Shown here in pieces: positions 1 through 7,079 of a stretch of DNA of 16,404 bases. Every line of letters starts with the position of its first letter. Within the stretch, counting starts at the first letter, position 1. The notes below the pieces were generated by a model. It saw only the letters and a program-made list of their open reading frames with translations. It ran no database searches and was not told the origin of the DNA. Both the position numbers and the translations under genes were made by a program. Origin of the DNA: Roseovarius sp. (GTDB taxonomy: Bacteria > Pseudomonadota > Alphaproteobacteria > Rhodobacterales > Rhodobacteraceae); contig JAASSQ010000039.1 in the NCBI GenBank assembly GCA_021767845.1, forward strand, positions 1 to 16,404, read 5' to 3'.

Positions 1-252
1 GACTTCGCCGTAAACCCGGTTCAGCCGGTCATCCCACCAGGTCAATTCGCGATCCATGCACATCGCAACCAAAGCGGTCGAATACCCCTCCGCGTTGTCC
101 TCCATGCACTGCTCCGCGGCCCGCCCGATACAGGCCTCGGCCTGTTGCGCGGCCACGCAATCGGCGGTCGCGGCGATGTCGAATCCCAGCTGTTGCGCCA
201 TGGAATCCATGGGCATGAGGGCAAGGCAGACGACAAGCGCGCGCAGGGTCAT
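1..252 (-). CDS. LprI-like (DUF1311-type) secreted protein, 3' end cut by window edge
   Basis: 84 codons are visible; the gene runs off the window at position 1. The start is the ATG complementary to 250-252. Residues 1-19 look like a signal peptide (hydrophobic LVVCLALMPM core, cleavage plausible after Met-Ala19), so the product should be periplasmic. The mature part has cysteines at 32, 41, 49 and 65, and the visible end reads RELTWWDDRLNRVYGEV. This fits the LprI/DUF1311 pattern, in which Cys residues precede an acidic-Trp-Asp-x-x-Leu-Asn-x-x-Tyr core. Members include a mycobacterial lysozyme inhibitor, but most have no known role, so lysozyme inhibition here is only a possibility. The gene lies 94 bp downstream of ivd on the same strand and may be co-transcribed with it. 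Its ribosome binding site is weak (GCGGGAC region). Family assignment is by motif recognition. Confidence 0.72.
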   Translation of the reverse strand, partial: MTLRALVVCLALMPMDSMAQQLGFDIAATADCVAAQQAEACIGRAAEQCMEDNAEGYSTALVAMCMDRELTWWDDRLNRVYGEV

Positions 253-346
253 GTCCCGCGCCCGCACGATGCCGGGCGGTCTTCGGGGGCAAGCGCAGGG
301 ATCGACGCCCGGCTCGGCCGCGAACGCACCGGACCAGCCCGCTCCG

Positions 347-1510
347 TCACGCCATCGCCCCCATCAGCTCGCGGCCCACCAGCATCCGGCGGATTTCGCT
401 GGTGCCCGCGCCGATCTCCATCAGCTTGGCATCGCGGAACAGCCGCGCGACCGGCGCATCGTTCAGGAACCCGGCCCCACCCATGGCCTGCACCGCCTGG
501 TGGGCCTGCACCATCGCCTGTTCGCTGGCGTAAAGGCAGCAAGCGGCGGCATCCTGCCGCGTGACCTCGCCCCGGTCGCAGGCCTTGGCCACCTCGTAGA
601 CATAGGCGCGCGCCGAATTCATCGCCGTGTACATGTCCGCGATCTTGCCCTGCATCAGCTGGAACGACCCGATGGGCTGGCCGAACTGCTTGCGTTCGGC
701 CAGGTAGGGCATGATCTCGTCCAGGCAGGCCGCCATGATGCCCGTGCCGATCCCGGCCAGCACCACGCGCTCGTAATCCAGCCCCGACATCAGCACGCGC
801 ACCCCGCGGCCCTCCTCGCCCAGGACGTTCTCGAACGGCACTTCCACGTCGTCAAAGATCAATTCGGCGGTGTTCGAGCCACGCATCCCCAGCTTGTCGA
901 AATGCGGGCTGGTGGAAAACCCCTTCATGCTCTTCTCGATCAGGAAGGCGGTGATCCCCTTGGCCCCGGCCTCGGGGTCGGTCTTGGCATAGACCACCAG
1001 CGTATCGGCATCCGGGCCGTTTGTGATCCAGTACTTGTTGCCGCTCAGCTTGTAGTGATCGTTGCGCTTCTCGGCGCGCAGCTTCATCGACACCACGTCG
1101 CTGCCCGCGCCCGCCTCGGACATGGCCAGCGCACCCACATGCTCGCCGCTGACCAGGCCGGGTAGGTATTTCTCTTTCTGCGCATCCGTGCCGTTCAGCT
1201 TGATCTGGTTAACGCACAGGTTGGAATGCGCCCCGTAGCTCAGCGACACGCTGGCCGAGGCGCGCGCGATCTCCTCGATCGCGATGACATGCGCCAGATA
1301 GGACATATCCGCCCCGCCATAGGCCTCGGGCACCGTGATCCCCAGAAGGCCCAGATCGCCCATCTCGCGCCACAACTCGTTGGGAAAGGCGTTGGAGCTG
1401 TCGATCTCGCCCGCCATCGGCTTGACGCGCTCCTGCGCCCATCTGTGAACCATCTCGCGCAGGGCGTTCACGTCCTCGCCCAGATCGAACTGCATGACCG
1501 CGTTGAACAT
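347..1510 (-). CDS. ivd: Isovaleryl-CoA dehydrogenase
   Basis: 387-residue acyl-CoA dehydrogenase that oxidises isovaleryl-CoA to 3-methylcrotonyl-CoA in leucine degradation, using FAD and passing electrons to ETF. Seen in the sequence: the SEAGAGSD flavin/substrate-loop motif (131-138), the KYWITNG segment (159-165), LDYERVVLA with Glu247 where isovaleryl-CoA dehydrogenases place their catalytic base, and IGAGTSEIRR (366-375), where Ala368 replaces the Glu used by most other acyl-CoA dehydrogenases. That pair separates isovaleryl-CoA from short- and medium-chain enzymes. An in-frame ATG 24 bp upstream exists, but the start at 1510 is preferred: GGGAGGAGG sits directly before it, and MFNAVMQFDLGEDV begins like homologues. 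The upstream region has a -35/-10 pair and a palindrome. Methylcrotonyl-CoA carboxylase genes, usual partners, are not in the window and would be expected beyond position 1. Confidence 0.93.
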   Translation of the reverse strand: MFNAVMQFDLGEDVNALREMVHRWAQERVKPMAGEIDSSNAFPNELWREMGDLGLLGITVPEAYGGADMSYLAHVIAIEEIARASASVSLSYGAHSNLCVNQIKLNGTDAQKEKYLPGLVSGEHVGALAMSEAGAGSDVVSMKLRAEKRNDHYKLSGNKYWITNGPDADTLVVYAKTDPEAGAKGITAFLIEKSMKGFSTSPHFDKLGMRGSNTAELIFDDVEVPFENVLGEEGRGVRVLMSGLDYERVVLAGIGTGIMAACLDEIMPYLAERKQFGQPIGSFQLMQGKIADMYTAMNSARAYVYEVAKACDRGEVTRQDAAACCLYASEQAMVQAHQAVQAMGGAGFLNDAPVARLFRDAKLMEIGAGTSEIRRMLVGRELMGAMA

Positions 1511-1538
1511 GCGCCTCCTCCCGTTCCGCCGCATTTAT

Positions 1539-1552
1539 TGAACACTTGTTCA
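1539..1552. promoter_or_regulatory. Perfect 14-bp palindrome, candidate repressor operator for ivd
   Basis: TGAACACTTGTTCA consists of 6-bp perfect inverted arms (TGAACA/TGTTCA) around a 2-bp centre. It lies immediately downstream of the -10 hexamer at 1554-1559, where the transcript would begin, and 28 bp upstream of the ivd start codon. That position suits a repressor. Operators of this size and symmetry are typical of TetR-family regulators, several of which control acyl-CoA catabolism. The regulator is not in the window, so its family is an inference. Confidence 0.55.
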
Positions 1553-1553
1553 T

Positions 1554-1583
1554 TTTATAGACGCAAGCCGGCCCGCCGGTCAA
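1554..1583 (-). promoter_or_regulatory. Candidate sigma70 promoter of ivd
   Basis: Read on the minus strand, TTGACC (complement of 1578-1583) is followed after 18 bases by TATAAA (complement of 1554-1559). The -10 element lies 44 bp upstream of the chosen ivd start codon. This is the best -35/-10 match noticed in the window and sits in a local A/T-rich stretch. It was recognised by eye; there are no expression data. Confidence 0.55.
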
Positions 1584-1642
1584 TCCCGCGTTAACCTCTC
1601 GGAGCGCACGGCCTGTTAACCAAGGCTCGGCCGGTCGCGCGC

Positions 1643-1686
1643 ACCGACGCGATACCGACGTGATACCGACACGATACCGACGTGAC
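1643..1686 (-). repeat. Four tandem 11-bp repeats (unit ATCACGTCGGT), locus 1
   Basis: On the plus strand the units are ACCGACGCGAT (1643-1653), ACCGACGTGAT (1654-1664), ACCGACACGAT (1665-1675) and ACCGACGTGAC (1676-1686). The minus-strand unit is ATCACGTCGGT. The same unit recurs three times at 9218-9250 in the opposite orientation. The array is in the gap between the DegT aminotransferase 3' end and ivd, 133-176 bp upstream of the ivd start. An 11-bp period is close to one helical turn, which would put each unit on the same DNA face. Function is unknown. Confidence 0.88.
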
Positions 1687-1692
1687 GATTTG

Positions 1693-1704
1693 GGCCGATC
1701 GGCC
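1693..1704. repeat. 12-bp perfect palindrome beside repeat array locus 1
   Basis: GGCCGATCGGCC is its own reverse complement and sits 6 bp from the last 11-bp repeat. The core CGATCGGC also occurs directly before the second repeat array (9210-9217), which suggests it belongs to the same element. It could also be a chance palindrome in GC-rich DNA. Confidence 0.5.
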
Positions 1705-1784
1705 TTGTTAACCTGGAATTTGGGCAAATGCCGACTCACCCACCGCACGCTGCGGGCAAGGTTCTCTTAACCTCGGTGAACGGC

Positions 1785-2984
1785 TCAGCCGCGCGCCGCC
1801 TGCCAGACCGCGCCCACCTCGCCCCGGATGATCCGCGCGATCAGGGCGCAATCCTCCAGGCTGAAGGTCAGCGGCAGCCGCATGTCCACGATGCTACGCA
1901 GGATGCGGTCGCTCTTGGGCATCGGCTCGGACGGCGCATAGCGCCAACTGTCATAGCGGCTGGTGAAGCCCACAGGCTCCGCGCCGCCAAACCATTTCAG
2001 CTCCACCCCGCGCCTGAGGCAGCGCGACAGCACCTCCGCGATGGCGCTATGCTCCCAATCCAGAAGGAGAAACTGGATCGACGAGCCCACATATGTCTCC
2101 TGCTCAGGCCGCTCCACCACGGTCAGGCCAGGGGTGCCGCGCAGCCCCGCTTCGACCACCCCGTAGCGTGCGTTCCACGCCGCGCATTGCGCGTCCAGCC
2201 GCGCCAGTTGCGGCCGCAGGATCGCCGCGCGCAGATGGTCCATCCGCCCGGAAACATTGGGCGTTTCGTATTTCACCCGGTCAAAGACCTCCTCGGGCGG
2301 CACCGTCCCATTACGGCCATAAAGCATGTAGGAGCCCGACAGGATCGTGGCCCGCGCCGCGATCTCGTCGTCGTCGGTCACAAGGAACCCGCCCTCGCCC
2401 GAATTGATGTGCTTGTAGGTCTGGGTGGAATAGCACCCCACCGTGCCCCACCGCCCCGAGGGCCGCCCCTTCCAGGCCGCCCCCATCGTGTGCGCGCAAT
2501 CCTCGATCACGGTGATGCCTGCGGCATCACAGATCTCCATCAGCCGCTCCATGTCGCACAGATGCCCGCGCATATGGCTCAGCATCAGCACGTCGGCCTG
2601 ATCCGCATTGGCCTCCAGGTCATCGAGATCAATGGTCAATTCCTCGGTCACGCCAACGAACACGGGCACCGCGCCCACGCTCGCGACCGCCCCCGGCACC
2701 GGCGCCAGCGTGAAGGCGTTGGTCAGCACCCGGTCACCGGGCGCCACGCCCACCGCGCGCAGCGCCGTGGCCAGCGCATAGCCCCCCGAGGCCACCGCCA
2801 GCGCGTATTTCGCGCCGGTGTAATCGGCGAACTCGCGCTCCAGCAGCGCCGTCTCCCCCGCCTCGTCGCCCACGAGGTTGTAGCGGTGCAGCCGCCCGCT
2901 CCGCATCACCGCGACCGCCGCCGCGATCCCCTCGTCGGGGATCGGCTCCTGCTGGGTGAAACTGCCTTTGAACACTTCCGTCAT
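1785..2984 (-). CDS. DegT/DnrJ/EryC1/StrS-family PLP aminotransferase
   Basis: 399-residue type-I-fold PLP enzyme of the sugar-aminotransferase family. Seen in the sequence: NAFTLAPVPGAVASVGAVPV (89-108, cofactor-pocket region), VIEDCAHTMGA with Asp162 and His165 at the PLP ring, and CYSTQTYKHINSGEGGF with the Schiff-base Lys191 before the GEGG turn. The start at 2984 (MTEVFKGSF) is preferred over an in-frame ATG at 3074 because the 30 extra residues are low-complexity and unlike the family. The ribosome binding site is weak (AAGAG). Family members transaminate keto-sugars for antibiotics, LPS or capsule, or act on other small carbonyl compounds. No nucleotide-sugar genes are adjacent, so the substrate cannot be named. 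It lies 105 bp downstream of the HAD phosphatase on the same strand. Confidence 0.85.
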   Translation of the reverse strand: MTEVFKGSFTQQEPIPDEGIAAAVAVMRSGRLHRYNLVGDEAGETALLEREFADYTGAKYALAVASGGYALATALRAVGVAPGDRVLTNAFTLAPVPGAVASVGAVPVFVGVTEELTIDLDDLEANADQADVLMLSHMRGHLCDMERLMEICDAAGITVIEDCAHTMGAAWKGRPSGRWGTVGCYSTQTYKHINSGEGGFLVTDDDEIAARATILSGSYMLYGRNGTVPPEEVFDRVKYETPNVSGRMDHLRAAILRPQLARLDAQCAAWNARYGVVEAGLRGTPGLTVVERPEQETYVGSSIQFLLLDWEHSAIAEVLSRCLRRGVELKWFGGAEPVGFTSRYDSWRYAPSEPMPKSDRILRSIVDMRLPLTFSLEDCALIARIIRGEVGAVWQAARG

Positions 2985-3089
2985 GGCGCCACTCTTGCGA
3001 CCCCTCGCCCCCCTGGTCAATGGCTTTGACGCCGGCCCGCCGCTTTCTTCACCAAACCCGAAGCCACGATGCATCAGAGCCGAAAACCC

Positions 3090-3755
3090 TCAGCCGATCA
3101 GCCGCCGCACCACGTCGCCCAATTCGCCGTAATGCCCGATCACCGCCTCGGGCTCCAGCCGCATCACGCCATCGCCGTCCGGCCCGAACGTCACCAGGAT
3201 CGAGGGCACCCCCGCCGCGCGCGAGGTGTTGCGGTCGGTCTCGGTATCGCCCACCAGAACGCAGCGCGCCGGATCGCCCCCGGCCCGGCGCACTGTCTCG
3301 CGCAGCGCCTCGGGATCGGGTTTGCGCACCGGCAGCGTATCGGCACCGATCAGCGCGCCGAACGCCTCCAGCACCCCGAGCCGCGTCATCAGAAGCCGCG
3401 CCAACCCCTCGGGCTTGTTGGTGCACACGGCCACGCGATAGCCTGCCCCGCGCAGCGCCTCGACCGCCTCCATCGCACCGGGATAGAGCGTCGTATGCGT
3501 GTCGATCGCCCCCTCGTAGGCCTGCAACAGCAGGGGATAGTGCCGGTCCACCTCGGCCTCGTCCGCCCCGCGCCCCAGCCGCTCGAACCCCAGCCGCAGC
3601 ATGGCCCGCCCGCCCCGGAACGCGGTATGCGCATCCTGCACCGGGTCCAGCACGTCGCCCTCGCCCGCCGCCCGGAAACAGGCATTGGCCGCCGCGATCA
3701 GATCGGCGCTCGTATCCGCCAATGTCCCGTCCAGATCAAAGACGACCGTTCGCAT
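3090..3755 (-). CDS. gph: HAD-family phosphatase, probable phosphoglycolate phosphatase
   Basis: 221 residues, the normal length for Gph. All four HAD motifs are visible: VVFDLDGT with nucleophile Asp7 and Asp9, VCTNKP with Thr112, VRKPDP with Lys145, and VLVGDTETDRN with Asp170 and Asp174 as Mg2+ ligands. A helical cap lies between motif I and motif II (about 15-85). Gph removes phosphate from 2-phosphoglycolate formed by DNA repair or Rubisco oxygenation. Related HAD enzymes act on other small phosphates, so the substrate is inferred. Motif IV reads GDT rather than the common GDS, a mild variant. AAAGG lies directly before the ATG and another purine block 10 bp further up. The gene is divergent from glmU across 143 bp. 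Confidence 0.82.
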   Translation of the reverse strand: MRTVVFDLDGTLADTSADLIAAANACFRAAGEGDVLDPVQDAHTAFRGGRAMLRLGFERLGRGADEAEVDRHYPLLLQAYEGAIDTHTTLYPGAMEAVEALRGAGYRVAVCTNKPEGLARLLMTRLGVLEAFGALIGADTLPVRKPDPEALRETVRRAGGDPARCVLVGDTETDRNTSRAAGVPSILVTFGPDGDGVMRLEPEAVIGHYGELGDVVRRLIG

Positions 3756-3898
3756 CCTTTACCGATCCTTTCCTGCTGGCATGCGCGTATGTCCGCCGAT
3801 GGTTGACATATACCGCAATCTTGTTTGATCCCTGCACGGCTTGCACCCCGTCGGCAACCCGATAAAACCGAGGCCACAGGAATTCAAAGAGAAACCGC
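3756..3898. promoter_or_regulatory. Divergent promoter region between gph and glmU
   Basis: This 143-bp gap must drive gph leftward and glmU rightward. On the plus strand TTGACA at 3803-3808 is a perfect -35 hexamer, but at 15-17 bp spacing only poor -10 candidates are present (TTTGAT at 3824-3829 or TGATCC at 3826-3831). The gap is more A/T-rich than its surroundings. The glmU ribosome binding site is weak (AAGAGAAA, about 3887-3894). No clear operator was seen. Confidence 0.4.
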
Positions 3899-5254
3899 AT
3901 GAGCACAGCCCTTATCATTCTCGCCGCCGGGCAAGGCACGCGCATGAAATCCGACCGGCCCAAGGTGCTGCACGAGGTGGCGGGCGCGCCGCTACTGGTT
4001 CACGCGATGAAGGCAGGCGCCGCCCTGTCGCCCGACCGCACGGTGATCGTGGCAGGCCACGGCGCAGACGAGGTGGCAAGCGCCGCACAGGCGCATGACG
4101 ACAGCGTCGCGATCGCCCTCCAATCCGAGCAGAAGGGCACCGCGCATGCCGTGGCCCAGGCCCGTGACGCGCTTGCCGGGTTCGACGGCGACGCGCTCGT
4201 GCTCTACGGCGACACCCCCTTCATCAGCCCCGAAACGCTGGCGCGGATGGCCGAGGCGCGCAAATCGCATGACGTGGTGGTGCTGGGCTTCGAGGCCGCG
4301 GACCCCGGCCGCTACGGCCGCCTGGTGATGGAGGGCGGCCGGCTCGACCGGATCGTCGAGTTCAAGGACGCGACCGAGGCCGAGAAGGCCATCACCTTCT
4401 GCAATTCCGGCGTGATCGCGGCCGCAGCACCCCGCCTTTTCGACCTGATCGACGCCGTCGGCAACGACAATGCCAGCGGCGAATACTACCTGACGGACAT
4501 CATCGGGCTGGCCCGCGACCGCAGCCTGTCTGCCACCGCCATCGCCTGCGACGAGGCCGAAACACTGGGCGTCAACTCCCGCGTCGATCTGTCCGCGGCC
4601 GAGGCCGCGTTCCAGGCCCGCGCCCGCACCGCCGCGCTTGACGATGGCGTGACGCTGGTCGCCCCCGACACGGTGCATTTCGCCCATGACACGGTGATCG
4701 GCCGCGATGCGGTGATCGAACAGAACGTGGTCTTCGGCCCCGGCGTCACCGTCGAATCCGGCGCGCAGATCCGCGCCTTTTCGCATCTCGAGGGCTGCCA
4801 TGTGGCACGCGGCGCCGTCATCGGCCCCTATGCACGCCTGCGGCCCGGCGCCGAACTGGCCGAGGACACCCGCATCGGCAATTTCGTCGAGGTCAAGAAT
4901 GCCGTGATCGACGAAGGCGCCAAGGTGAACCACCTCAGCTATATCGGTGATGCCCATCTCGGGGCCGGCACGAATATCGGGGCGGGCACCATCACCTGCA
5001 ACTACGACGGCGTGATGAAGCACCATACCGAGATCGGGCGCAATGTCTTCATCGGCTCCAACACCATGCTGGTGGCCCCCGTCACCATCGGGGATGATGC
5101 GATGACCGGCTCGGGCTCGGTCATCACGCGGGACGTGCCCGAGGGCGCGCTCGCCGTGGCACGGGCCGACCAGGCCGTCAAACCCGGCATGGCGCGCAAA
5201 TTGTTCGAAATTCTAAAGTTTAAAAAGGCAAAGCGTCAAAAAGAGGCAGGATAA
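3899..5254 (+). CDS. glmU: Bifunctional GlmU: GlcN-1-P acetyltransferase / GlcNAc-1-P uridylyltransferase
   Basis: 451-residue cytoplasmic enzyme that makes UDP-GlcNAc, the precursor of peptidoglycan and lipid A. The N-terminal Rossmann uridylyltransferase (1-about 230) shows LAAGQGTRMKSDRPKVLHEV (8-27, nucleotide loop with Lys22), QKGTAHA (78-84), YGDTP with metal-binding Asp105, and GVNSR with Asn226. The C-terminal left-handed beta-helix (about 250-430) is built of hexapeptide repeats. YARLRPG (Arg315), EVKNAV (Lys333) and NHLSYIGD (His345, the acetyl-transfer base) keep the E. coli spacing. GAGTITCNYDG (361-371) is the family hallmark. The C-terminus is lysine-rich (KFKKAKRQK). The stop TAA shares its last base with the glmS ATG (TAATG), implying translational coupling. 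Confidence 0.97.
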   Translation: MSTALIILAAGQGTRMKSDRPKVLHEVAGAPLLVHAMKAGAALSPDRTVIVAGHGADEVASAAQAHDDSVAIALQSEQKGTAHAVAQARDALAGFDGDALVLYGDTPFISPETLARMAEARKSHDVVVLGFEAADPGRYGRLVMEGGRLDRIVEFKDATEAEKAITFCNSGVIAAAAPRLFDLIDAVGNDNASGEYYLTDIIGLARDRSLSATAIACDEAETLGVNSRVDLSAAEAAFQARARTAALDDGVTLVAPDTVHFAHDTVIGRDAVIEQNVVFGPGVTVESGAQIRAFSHLEGCHVARGAVIGPYARLRPGAELAEDTRIGNFVEVKNAVIDEGAKVNHLSYIGDAHLGAGTNIGAGTITCNYDGVMKHHTEIGRNVFIGSNTMLVAPVTIGDDAMTGSGSVITRDVPEGALAVARADQAVKPGMARKLFEILKFKKAKRQKEAG

Positions 5255-7077
5255 TGTGTGGAATTGTAGGTATCCTCGGAACGCACGAGGTTGCGCCCAG
5301 CCTTGTCGAGGCGCTCAAACGGCTTGAATACCGTGGCTATGACAGCGCCGGGATCGCCACCGTGAACGAGGGGCGGCTCGACCGGCGCCGCGCGGTCGGC
5401 AAGCTGGTCAATCTGTCCGACCTGCTTGTGCACGACCCGCTCGCCGGCAAGGCGGGCATCGGGCATACGCGGTGGGCCACCCACGGGGCGCCCAACCTGT
5501 CCAACACCCACCCGCACCGGGCCGGGCCGGTCGCCGTCGTCCACAACGGCATCATCGAGAACTACCGCGACCTGCGCGCCGAGCTGGCCGCCGAGGGCAT
5601 CGCCCACGAAACCGACACCGATACCGAAACCGTCGCCCTTCTGACGCGCCATTACCTCGAACAGGGGCTCGACGCCGCAGGGGCCGCCCGTGCGGCGATC
5701 GGACGGCTGGAAGGGGCCTATGCGCTGCTCTTCCTCTTCGACGGCGAGCCCGACCTGATGGTGGCCGCGCGCAAGGGCAGCCCGCTGGCGATCGGCTACG
5801 GGTCAGGCGAAATGTTCGTGGGCTCCGACGCCATCGCGCTTGCCCAGCTGACCGACCGGATCACCTATCTCGAGGAAGGCGACATCGCGGTCGTGACACG
5901 CGACAGCCTGCGGATCACCGATGCCGATGGCCAGCCCGTCGAGCGCGAGATCAAGACGGTCCGCATCGACAATACCCGCGTGGACAAGGCCGGGCACAAG
6001 CATTTCATGGCCAAGGAAATCGCCGAACAGCCCACCGTCATCGGCGATGCGCTCGGCCATTACCTGTCGGCAGACGGGCAAGACGTGGTCCTTCCGGGCG
6101 ACGGCCTTGACTTCAACGGGATCGACAGGCTGTCGATGGTGGCTTGCGGGACGGCCTATTATGCGTGCCTTACGGCGAAATACTGGTTCGAGCAGCTGGC
6201 GCGGATCCCGGTGGATGTCGATATCGCCTCCGAGTTCCGCTATCGCGAGCCGCCGATCCCCGCGCGCACCGCGGCGCTCTTCGTCAGCCAGTCGGGCGAA
6301 ACCGCCGACACGCTGGCGGCGCTGCGCTATTGCGCGGGGCGCGCAGAGCGCATCGTCAGCGTGGTCAACGTGGATGAAAGCTCGATCGCGCGGGAAAGCG
6401 ACATCGCCCTGCCCATCCTTGCCGGGGCCGAGATCGGCGTCGCCTCGACCAAGGCCTTTACCTGCCAGCTGACGGTTCTTCTGCTGCTGGCGATCAAGGC
6501 CGCCAAGGCGCGCGGTGCGATGGATGACGAGGCGGTCGCGGACCTGCTGTCGCGGCTCCGGGGGCTGCCTGCGACGATCAACAATGCGCTCGAGATGGAC
6601 CTCGATTTCAAGAAGGCGGCGCGGCGTCTGGCCGAGGCCGACAACGCGCTGTTCCTGGGCCGGGGGCTGATGTACCCCCTAGCCCTTGAAGGCGCATTAA
6701 AATTAAAGGAAATCAGTTATATACACGCCGAAGCTTATGCATCTGGCGAACTGAAGCACGGCCCGATCGCGCTGATCGACAAGAAGATGCCGGTGGTCGT
6801 CATGGCGCCGCGCGACGGCCTGTTTGACAAGACCGTGTCGAACATGCAGGAGGTCATGGCCCGCGGCGGCAAGGTGGTTCTGGTGACCGACCGCGCCGGC
6901 GCCGAGGCGGCCGACGATGGCATCTGGCGCCTGCTGACCCTGCCCGAGGTGGACCCTGTCCTGTCTCCGATCCTCTATGCCATCCCGGCGCAGTTGCTGG
7001 CCTATCACACGGCGGTCGCCAAGGGCACGGACGTGGACCAGCCACGCAACCTCGCGAAATCGGTCACGGTGGAATAG
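5254..7077 (+). CDS. glmS: Glutamine--fructose-6-phosphate aminotransferase (isomerizing)
   Basis: 607 residues, full length. It converts fructose-6-P and glutamine to glucosamine-6-P, the first committed step toward UDP-GlcNAc; GlmU acts later in the same pathway. The N-terminal class-II glutamine amidotransferase starts MCGIVGIL, with Cys2 becoming the nucleophile after Met removal, and has RWATHGAPNLSNTHPH near 74-89. Two SIS sugar-isomerase domains follow, with VACGTAYYA (about 295-303), SQSGETADT and GVASTKAFT. The C-terminus has the conserved HTAVAKGTDVDQPRNLAKSVTVE stretch with the ring-opening His and the Schiff-base Lys. AGGCAGGA precedes the overlapping start. Codons 476-499 are unusually A/T-rich (see findings). 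Its stop lies 2 bp from the 3' end of the convergent kinase gene. Confidence 0.97.
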   Translation: MCGIVGILGTHEVAPSLVEALKRLEYRGYDSAGIATVNEGRLDRRRAVGKLVNLSDLLVHDPLAGKAGIGHTRWATHGAPNLSNTHPHRAGPVAVVHNGIIENYRDLRAELAAEGIAHETDTDTETVALLTRHYLEQGLDAAGAARAAIGRLEGAYALLFLFDGEPDLMVAARKGSPLAIGYGSGEMFVGSDAIALAQLTDRITYLEEGDIAVVTRDSLRITDADGQPVEREIKTVRIDNTRVDKAGHKHFMAKEIAEQPTVIGDALGHYLSADGQDVVLPGDGLDFNGIDRLSMVACGTAYYACLTAKYWFEQLARIPVDVDIASEFRYREPPIPARTAALFVSQSGETADTLAALRYCAGRAERIVSVVNVDESSIARESDIALPILAGAEIGVASTKAFTCQLTVLLLLAIKAAKARGAMDDEAVADLLSRLRGLPATINNALEMDLDFKKAARRLAEADNALFLGRGLMYPLALEGALKLKEISYIHAEAYASGELKHGPIALIDKKMPVVVMAPRDGLFDKTVSNMQEVMARGGKVVLVTDRAGAEAADDGIWRLLTLPEVDPVLSPILYAIPAQLLAYHTAVAKGTDVDQPRNLAKSVTVE

Positions 7078-7079
7078 CC

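Larger units (their letters stand above)
1591..1772 (+). repeat. Four same-orientation TTAACC hexamers in the ivd/aminotransferase gap
   Basis: TTAACC occurs at 1591-1596, 1616-1621, 1708-1713 and 1767-1772, all in the same orientation, within a 274-bp non-coding gap that also holds the 11-bp repeats. A TA-containing hexamer should be scarce in DNA of this composition, so four copies stand out. The last copy is part of a small inverted repeat (AGGTT at 1759-1763, AACCT at 1769-1773) just after the aminotransferase stop. Spacings are irregular (25, 92 and 59 bp). No function is assigned. Confidence 0.45.

Noticed and set aside
56..1165. 369-codon plus-strand open frame opposite the LprI-like gene and ivd
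   Set aside because: It is antisense to ivd, has shadow-frame composition (His/Arg/Gln-rich) and no ribosome site.
1591..1621. CtrA-type binding site from the TTAAC motifs
   Set aside because: The CtrA consensus needs TTAA-N7-TTAA; here the copies are 25 bp apart, so the spacing does not fit.
1728..3029. 433-codon plus-strand open frame opposite the DegT aminotransferase
   Set aside because: It is antisense to a gene with clear catalytic motifs; the translation is a His/Arg-rich low-complexity shadow.
3992..5026. 344-codon minus-strand open frame within glmU
   Set aside because: It is antisense to an unambiguous glmU and has no recognisable domain.
5611..5631. ACCGACACCGATACCGAAACC inside glmS, similar to the 11-bp repeat
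   Set aside because: It is explained by Thr-Asp-Thr-Asp-Thr-Glu-Thr codons and has a 6-bp, not an 11-bp, period.
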